A stretch of 11,667 nt of DNA. It comes from Bacillota bacterium. Lineage in GTDB: Bacteria > Bacillota > Clostridia > Oscillospirales > Acutalibacteraceae. The stretch is taken from positions 1 through 11,667 of the forward strand of contig JAEWRF010000027.1 in NCBI GenBank assembly GCA_023460155.1. The letters are read 5' to 3'. Under the pieces are notes generated by a model. It was given only the letters and a program-made list of their open reading frames with translations, had not been told where the DNA came from and ran no database searches. Shown here one piece after another: positions 7,096 to 11,667 of the stretch (position 1 is its first letter; each line of letters starts with the position of its first letter). The translations under genes and the position numbers were made by a program.

Positions 7096-8850
7096 TTGAA
7101 AAAGCGATTGATTCTATTCAATGCGATTATCATTGTGGCGGGCTTTATAGCCGCTTTTTTTTGTGCTGCCGAAGAAATTCAGCAGCAATATCAAATGGAA
7201 TTTACGGACCGCCTGGAAACCGCGCTTGCCATCCTTCAGACAAAGGATCAGGAGATCCGAGAAAATCCGGCGCAGGTGGCGAAGGACGTCGGGGAGCATC
7301 TCGATTCCTCCGGTCAGGATATACGAATCAGCATCATCTCGCTGAGCGGCAAGGTGCTCGGGGACAGCGCAAAGGACGAAATTGACCAGAATCATCTCAA
7401 CCGGCCGGAGATCATACAGGCGCTGAAAACAGGGAAGGGTTTCAATACCCGCATCAGCGCCAGCGTCAATAAGCCGTATTACTATGAGGCAATCTATCTG
7501 CCGGGCAAATATTTTCTACGCGCGGCGCTCCCGACGGCCAATCTGGATGCGGAGATCAGCCGCCTCTGGATGATTGCGGTCCTCAGCATGCTGCTGGGCA
7601 TTCTGCTCGTCTGCGTATTTACGGCATACCTTGTTTACCATGTCACGGAGCCGCTGCAAAAGCTAACCGGTGCTGCCAAACAGATCGCCGGGGGCGATTA
7701 CTCCTGCCGTGTGAACGGAACTTTTCAGGATGAGGTCCGGGAGCTTGCCGTGTCGTTTAACGGGATGGCAGAAAACACGGAAAATGCTTTCGAGCTCATG
7801 ACCAGCCAGCAGAAGCAGCTCGAGGGGGTACTTCAGGGCATGACGGACGGGGTGCTGGCCGTTTCCCGGGACGGCAGGATCCTGTTCCTGAACCAGAGCG
7901 CTCTGCATCTGCTTGGCAGCACCACTTTGTCCAGTGGAAAGAAGCTGGAGGGCAGCTTGCTGATCAATAAAATTGCAGATATGATGAAAAATGCCGTGGA
8001 GAATAATCTTACCAGCAAGCAGAACCTTGTCACAGAGGACGGGAAACAGTTTATGGTTTATACGGCGCCGATTCCGGGCCAGAGAACCGCAGCCTCCCTT
8101 GCCGTGCTTTCCGATGTGACGCGCATCCGCAAGCTGGAGCGCCTTCGCAGCGAATTTGTCGCCAACGTGACGCACGAGCTGAAAACGCCTCTGACCTCGA
8201 TCCGGGGAAGCATCGACCTGCTGAAAAGCGCCGACCGCGACGAAAAAACGCGGCGTTATTTCTACGATATTCTGGATATTGAAGCGGAGCGCCTCCAGCA
8301 TCTGATCGATGATATGCTGGTTCTTTCGCAGATCGAAAACGCCAAAGACGATCCTTCCGCCTGCCCATGCAGCGTGGAGGAGGCCATCCGCAAATGCGTC
8401 GGGCGGTATCAGGAGACCGCTGAAAAAAATCAGATCAGCGTTGAGGTAGACGCCGAACCCGGACTCTATGTTTCCTGTTCACCGACACGTTTGCAGCAGC
8501 TGCTGGGCAATCTGGTGGAGAATGCAATCAAGTACAACGTCCCCCGGGGGCATGTGTGGGTTACCTCCATGCGGCAGAGAAAGACGGCGGTCATCCGGGT
8601 AAAGGATGCCGGAATCGGAATTGCGCCGGAGCATTTCAGCCGGCTGTTCGAACGCTTTTATCGGGTGGATACCAGCCGTTCCCGGGAAATCGGAGGAACA
8701 GGCCTCGGCCTCTCCATCGTGAAGCACCTTGCCGTTCTGTATGGCGGCGACGTCAGCGTCGAGAGTGAAATGGGGAAGGGGAGCACCTTCACCGTCCGGT
8801 TGCCGCTTATCAATGAACCTACGGCGGAGGATTCTCGGAAACAGAATTAA
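7096..8850 (+). CDS. phoR: Phosphate-sensing membrane histidine kinase PhoR
   Basis: This is a sensor kinase for PhoB (584 aa). Domains in order are TM1 (about 4-24), an extracytoplasmic domain of about 130 residues (26-155), TM2 (about 157-181), and HAMP (about 182-234, beginning VTEPLQKLTGAAKQIAGGDY). A PAS domain follows (about 243-345, with MTDGVLAVSRDGRILFLN). The HisKA domain has phospho-acceptor H360 in NVTHELKTPLTSIRG, and the HATPase has the N box with N476 in LVENAIKYN, G1 DAGIGI (504-509), F box LFERFYRVD, and G2 GGTGLGL (533-539). This order matches Bacillota PhoR/WalK-type kinases; PhoR is preferred because of pstB, phoU and phoB next door. Translation starts at TTG with a good ribosome binding site, 51 bases after phoB, which may keep kinase levels below those of the regulator. 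It is the last gene of the operon, followed by a hairpin terminator 7 bases later. Confidence 0.93.
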   Translation: MKKRLILFNAIIIVAGFIAAFFCAAEEIQQQYQMEFTDRLETALAILQTKDQEIRENPAQVAKDVGEHLDSSGQDIRISIISLSGKVLGDSAKDEIDQNHLNRPEIIQALKTGKGFNTRISASVNKPYYYEAIYLPGKYFLRAALPTANLDAEISRLWMIAVLSMLLGILLVCVFTAYLVYHVTEPLQKLTGAAKQIAGGDYSCRVNGTFQDEVRELAVSFNGMAENTENAFELMTSQQKQLEGVLQGMTDGVLAVSRDGRILFLNQSALHLLGSTTLSSGKKLEGSLLINKIADMMKNAVENNLTSKQNLVTEDGKQFMVYTAPIPGQRTAASLAVLSDVTRIRKLERLRSEFVANVTHELKTPLTSIRGSIDLLKSADRDEKTRRYFYDILDIEAERLQHLIDDMLVLSQIENAKDDPSACPCSVEEAIRKCVGRYQETAEKNQISVEVDAEPGLYVSCSPTRLQQLLGNLVENAIKYNVPRGHVWVTSMRQRKTAVIRVKDAGIGIAPEHFSRLFERFYRVDTSRSREIGGTGLGLSIVKHLAVLYGGDVSVESEMGKGSTFTVRLPLINEPTAEDSRKQN

Positions 8851-8857
8851 ACAAAGC

Positions 8858-8895
8858 GGCACGGGTGGAAGTCATCCCACTCGTGCCCATTTTTT
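8858..8895 (+). terminator. Rho-independent terminator of the pho operon
   Basis: An 11-base-pair stem (8858-8868 with 8877-8887, one G-T pair) with an 8-base loop is followed by CA and six T residues (8890-8895). It begins 7 bases after the phoR stop and ends 22 bases before the end of the convergent alcohol dehydrogenase gene. On the minus strand the hairpin is followed by GCTTTGTTTAATT, so it may also end that transcript, more weakly. Confidence 0.88.
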
Positions 8896-8917
8896 AAAGT
8901 CAATGGATTCGTTCGGT

Positions 8918-10081
8918 TTAAAGAGACGCTTTGAAAATTGCGAGCACATCTTTGGCGGAAAGGGGGCAGAACGCTTCCTGCAGGTTGTGCCCAGCCGCGC
9001 GCTCGGCCATGATTTCGAGATTTTCCTCACCGATTCCAACTTCCTTCAGCGTAGAGGGAAGACCGAGCGACCGGAAGAATTCCCGCGTCTTTTGAATTGC
9101 CAGCTTTGCGGTGTCGTACTTTTCAAGAGCAGGATCGATACCCCAGACATTGACGCCGTACTCCGCAAATTGACCGACCGTCTCATCGTTCAGAATATAG
9201 CTCATCCAGTTCGGAGTAAGAATCGCGAGCCCCTCGCCGTGCGTAATGTCGTAGAACGCGCTCAGCTCGTGCTCCATCGGGTGTGCGCTCCAGGCGACGT
9301 CCGCTCCTTCGGAAAGAAGACCGTTGATCGCAAGACTGGAAGCCCACATCAGGTTGGAACGCGCGGCGTAATTGTCGGGTTCCTCTATTGCGATTTTGCC
9401 GTAGCGGATGCAGGTCTTGAGAAGACCCTCCGCAAAGCGTGCCTGAAGATACGCATCCGGAACTCTGGTAAAATAGTTTTCGAAGATATGGCTCATAATG
9501 TCGGCCGTGCCCGCCGCCGTTTGCTTTTTCGAAACGGAGAAGGTGTATTCCGGGTCGAGAATGGAAACCTTCGGCAGCATCGCCTCGGAGCCTGTGCCGA
9601 GTTTTTCCTTCGTTTCAGGATTGGAAATTACCGCGAATGGATTCATTTCCGATCCGGTGGCTGCAAGAGTGAGAACGGATACGACCGGAAGAACTTTTCC
9701 GATCCTATCCCGATGGGTGACAATGTCCCATGCGTCGCCCTCGTAGAATACGGCTGCGGCGATTGCTTTGGCGCAGTCGATGGTGCTGCCGCCGCCCGCC
9801 GCGAGAACGACGTCGAGCTTCTGTTCGCGGCACAGGCGCACGCCCTCCCGGACCGAGGCAATTTTCGGATTGGGCTCAACTCCGGAAAGTTCCGTTACCG
9901 AAACGGAAGCAGCTTTCAGAATTTCCATAATCCGGCCGTACAGGCCGATTTTTTTAATGCTGCCTCCGCCGTAGACAAGCAGAACGCGCGAGCCGTACTC
10001 CCGGATCGCTTCGCCGAGGTGTTCGATCTGACCCCGCCCGAAATAAATTTTTGTCGGAACGGAAAAAACAAAATTCTCCAT
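8918..10081 (-). CDS. Iron-type alcohol dehydrogenase, BdhA/YqhD branch
   Basis: This is a cytoplasmic group III (metal-dependent) alcohol dehydrogenase (387 aa) that would reduce aldehydes such as butyraldehyde to alcohols, or the reverse, with NAD(P)H. The N-terminal nucleotide-binding half has VLLVYGGGSIKKIGLY (33-48) and the second glycine motif GGGST (96-100). The C-terminal half carries the metal ligands D194 and H198 (GTADIMSH), H267 (WSAHPMEHEL) and H281 (DITHGEGLAIL). As I recall it, the same numbering holds for E. coli YqhD, which places it in the YqhD/BdhA branch rather than with lactaldehyde reductases. The GGGS motif at 38-41 is of the type linked with NADPH use in YqhD, but cofactor cannot be settled by eye. 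The start ATG at 10081 follows AAAGGA (10092-10097). It lies 27 bases after fbp in the same direction and is probably its operon partner. Confidence 0.94.
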   Translation of the reverse strand: MENFVFSVPTKIYFGRGQIEHLGEAIREYGSRVLLVYGGGSIKKIGLYGRIMEILKAASVSVTELSGVEPNPKIASVREGVRLCREQKLDVVLAAGGGSTIDCAKAIAAAVFYEGDAWDIVTHRDRIGKVLPVVSVLTLAATGSEMNPFAVISNPETKEKLGTGSEAMLPKVSILDPEYTFSVSKKQTAAGTADIMSHIFENYFTRVPDAYLQARFAEGLLKTCIRYGKIAIEEPDNYAARSNLMWASSLAINGLLSEGADVAWSAHPMEHELSAFYDITHGEGLAILTPNWMSYILNDETVGQFAEYGVNVWGIDPALEKYDTAKLAIQKTREFFRSLGLPSTLKEVGIGEENLEIMAERAAGHNLQEAFCPLSAKDVLAIFKASL

Positions 10082-10108
10082 ATGGTGTCTATCCTTTCTT
10101 CTGCACGC

Positions 10109-11667
10109 TTATTTTTCCTTGATTGCTCCGGTTCGGTAGCAATCCAGCAGTGCGGTTAAATCCTCAATCTGAGCGGCAAGCTCTTTCCCCGTGTCGGTGT
10201 CGGCCACCGTAATCCGCTGCGGGATCGTTTCCACGACCTGTACCTTAGGAGCATCCTCTCCGAAGAGACTGCCCGGCTTTAATGGTTTGTGCTCCGCCAA
10301 GGCAAGATACCGGGAGTTGGCAATAAACGTGTAGCCCCCGATTCCGGTCTGCTTCTGATAGGCTTTGGAAATGCCGCCGTCGATCATGAACAGCAGTCCT
10401 TCTCCTTTGACGGGGCTTTCCCCCTGCTTCAGACGTACCGGAACGTGCCCATTGACGATGTGGGAAACACTGGGGTCGAGCCCGAATTCCCTCATGATCA
10501 TTTCGCATGTTTTCCGGTGTTCGATGAACGTATAGTACGGGTTCATGGCTTCCATGTGAGCGGCACGGTCCCCGATAAAATAATGTTCGAATGCGGCCAG
10601 TTTGCTTTTCCCAAACAGAGGCGATTTAGCGCCGCACCAGAGGTACCACATCATGTCCCTCGCACTTTCCCGCTCCGGGGAGCCTTCCGGCGCAAAATAG
10701 GCGTTACGGACGACGCCGTCCAGGTACTGGAGGTACTTTTTCCCGCCGAGACTCTTTTCCCCAATCGGAATCCGGTCGATTTCTCCGCTTTCCGTCAGCG
10801 GAATGCAGCCGTGGTAGAGCAGGCTGGAGTTGACGGTGAGGAACATGCTTCCGTGCGAGTACAGAAAGCGGATATGCTTCTGCAGGCGTTCGCTGTGGCG
10901 GAAGGAATAGGACATTGTCCTGAGCAGCTCGGATTCCTCGTGCGTCAGTTCAAGCGGATGCTTCGGGTCGACTGTGGGGAAGGACCTGTCCCGCAGCGGA
11001 TATTCCGTGCCGCCGAGGCTGACCGTCCCTTTTTGAAAGTCGATGCTGTTCAGCAGAATCCGGTCGTCCATTCCGTATTCCGGGTGCTTTTGAATTAGCG
11101 TGCCCTCTACCTTGAACTGGATTACGGCGATCGCCTTGTGCATTTTCGACGCGAGCGGAATGTCTACCGGGTCGTACTGGTTTTCATCCAGAATGTGAGG
11201 GAGAAAGACCTCGCAGGGATCGTCATGATAGACCTTTTCCGCAAACACCGCGAGGGGCCGCAGATTGATTCCGTAGCCGTCCTCCAGAAGATCAAAGGTG
11301 TTGTAGCTGATGCCGAGCCGGATGACGTTCGCAATCAAGGCGTGATTGCCCGCTGCGGCGCCCATCCAGGAAATATCATGGTTTCCCCACTGAATGTCCA
11401 CGTCATGAAAATTTGTAAGGGCGTCCATTATGGCGTCCGCCCGCGGCCCGCGGTCGAAAATGTCGCCGAGAATGTGCAGCCGGTCGATCAGAAGCTGCTG
11501 GATCAGGTTGCACAGGGCTGTGATGAACTGCGTTGCCATTCCGGTGTGCACAATGGCGCGGATGATCTCGCCGTAATAGTTCGGCTTGTTTTTTCCGCCG
11601 TCCGCGTGCAGAAGTTCGTCAATAATATAAGCAAAATTTTTCGGCAGCTTTTTCCGGACCTTCGAAC
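10109..11667 (-). CDS. fbp: Fructose-1,6-bisphosphatase class III (5' partial)
   Basis: This is the gluconeogenic fructose-1,6-bisphosphatase of the Bacillota type, unrelated to the class I and II enzymes. The frame stays open from the stop at 10109 to the window edge (first complete codon at 11665), about 518 residues. The family is usually about 640-670 residues, so roughly 120-150 N-terminal residues lie outside. The ATG at 11551 is internal: the 38 codons before it read KLPKNFAYIIDELLH and NYYGEIIRAIVHTG, family-like sequence. Metallophosphatase motifs are GDIFDRGPR (visible residues 67-75) and WGNHD (93-97, followed by ISWMGAAAG). Later family blocks include LEDGYGINLRPLAVFAEKVY, and NGHVPVRLKQGESPVKGEG and LLFMIDGGISKAYQKQTG near the C-terminus. 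The enzyme needs manganese in known members. Its promoter is outside the window; the alcohol dehydrogenase gene follows 27 bases downstream. Confidence 0.96.
   Translation of the reverse strand, partial: SKVRKKLPKNFAYIIDELLHADGGKNKPNYYGEIIRAIVHTGMATQFITALCNLIQQLLIDRLHILGDIFDRGPRADAIMDALTNFHDVDIQWGNHDISWMGAAAGNHALIANVIRLGISYNTFDLLEDGYGINLRPLAVFAEKVYHDDPCEVFLPHILDENQYDPVDIPLASKMHKAIAVIQFKVEGTLIQKHPEYGMDDRILLNSIDFQKGTVSLGGTEYPLRDRSFPTVDPKHPLELTHEESELLRTMSYSFRHSERLQKHIRFLYSHGSMFLTVNSSLLYHGCIPLTESGEIDRIPIGEKSLGGKKYLQYLDGVVRNAYFAPEGSPERESARDMMWYLWCGAKSPLFGKSKLAAFEHYFIGDRAAHMEAMNPYYTFIEHRKTCEMIMREFGLDPSVSHIVNGHVPVRLKQGESPVKGEGLLFMIDGGISKAYQKQTGIGGYTFIANSRYLALAEHKPLKPGSLFGEDAPKVQVVETIPQRITVADTDTGKELAAQIEDLTALLDCYRTGAIKEK

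Noticed and set aside
8729..10159. A 476-codon open frame on the plus strand, antisense to the alcohol dehydrogenase
   Set aside because: It overlaps a clear dehydrogenase with all metal ligands and starts inside phoR; the translation has no recognisable domain and is rich in Arg and low-complexity residues, as expected of a codon-bias shadow.
10289..11098. A 269-codon plus-strand open frame within fbp
   Set aside because: It is fully antisense to conserved fbp sequence, has no ribosome binding site or recognisable family, and is best explained by GC-rich codon usage.

Overview
The window looks like chromosomal DNA of a moderately GC-rich, low-motility-signal Bacillota, most likely class Clostridia (an Oscillospirales/Ruminococcaceae-type organism). 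The evidence is the class III fructose-1,6-bisphosphatase, the PadR-MFS pair, strong AGGAGG-type ribosome binding sites, a TTG start, and a Bacillota-style Pho box made of TTTAACA-like repeats. The taxonomic placement is inference. No RNA genes, insertion sequences, phage genes or CRISPR arrays were seen.

Layout. (1) 2-2502, plus strand: the end of an oligopeptide/dipeptide ABC importer operon, with a partial permease (OppC/DppC type) followed by the two ATPases OppD and OppF, closed by a strong terminator at 2514-2553. (2) 2552-4597, minus strand: a PadR-family repressor gene followed by a 14-TM (DHA2-type) MFS drug exporter. Both promoters carry the same 14-base sequence around the palindrome AGTATACT, a good candidate for the PadR operator. 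(3) 4728-8895, plus strand: a phosphate-control operon in the order pstB-phoU-phoB-phoR. It is preceded by four TTTAACA-like heptamers in an exact 11-base phase (a Pho box) and closed by a hairpin terminator. The pstS, pstC and pstA genes that normally accompany pstB are absent here. (4) 8918-11667, minus strand: a class III fructose-1,6-bisphosphatase (5' end beyond the window) followed 27 bases later by an iron-type NAD(P)H-dependent alcohol dehydrogenase of the BdhA/YqhD branch, probably co-transcribed.

How the parts work together. In the phosphate block, PhoR (membrane kinase) and PhoB (response regulator) should activate their own operon through the Pho box when phosphate is low. PhoU and PstB supply the link between transporter state and kinase, although the rest of the Pst transporter must be encoded elsewhere. 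In the PadR block, the repressor probably controls itself and the exporter, with induction by a drug-like ligand. The peptide importer and the Fbp/alcohol dehydrogenase unit are ordinary nutrient-uptake and central-carbon/fermentation genes.

Most of the window is conventional. The points most worth a second look are the four-fold Pho box on an operon led by an orphan pstB, the nearly matching translation-start regions of pstB and phoB (both with unusually distant ribosome binding sites), and the shared putative PadR operator.
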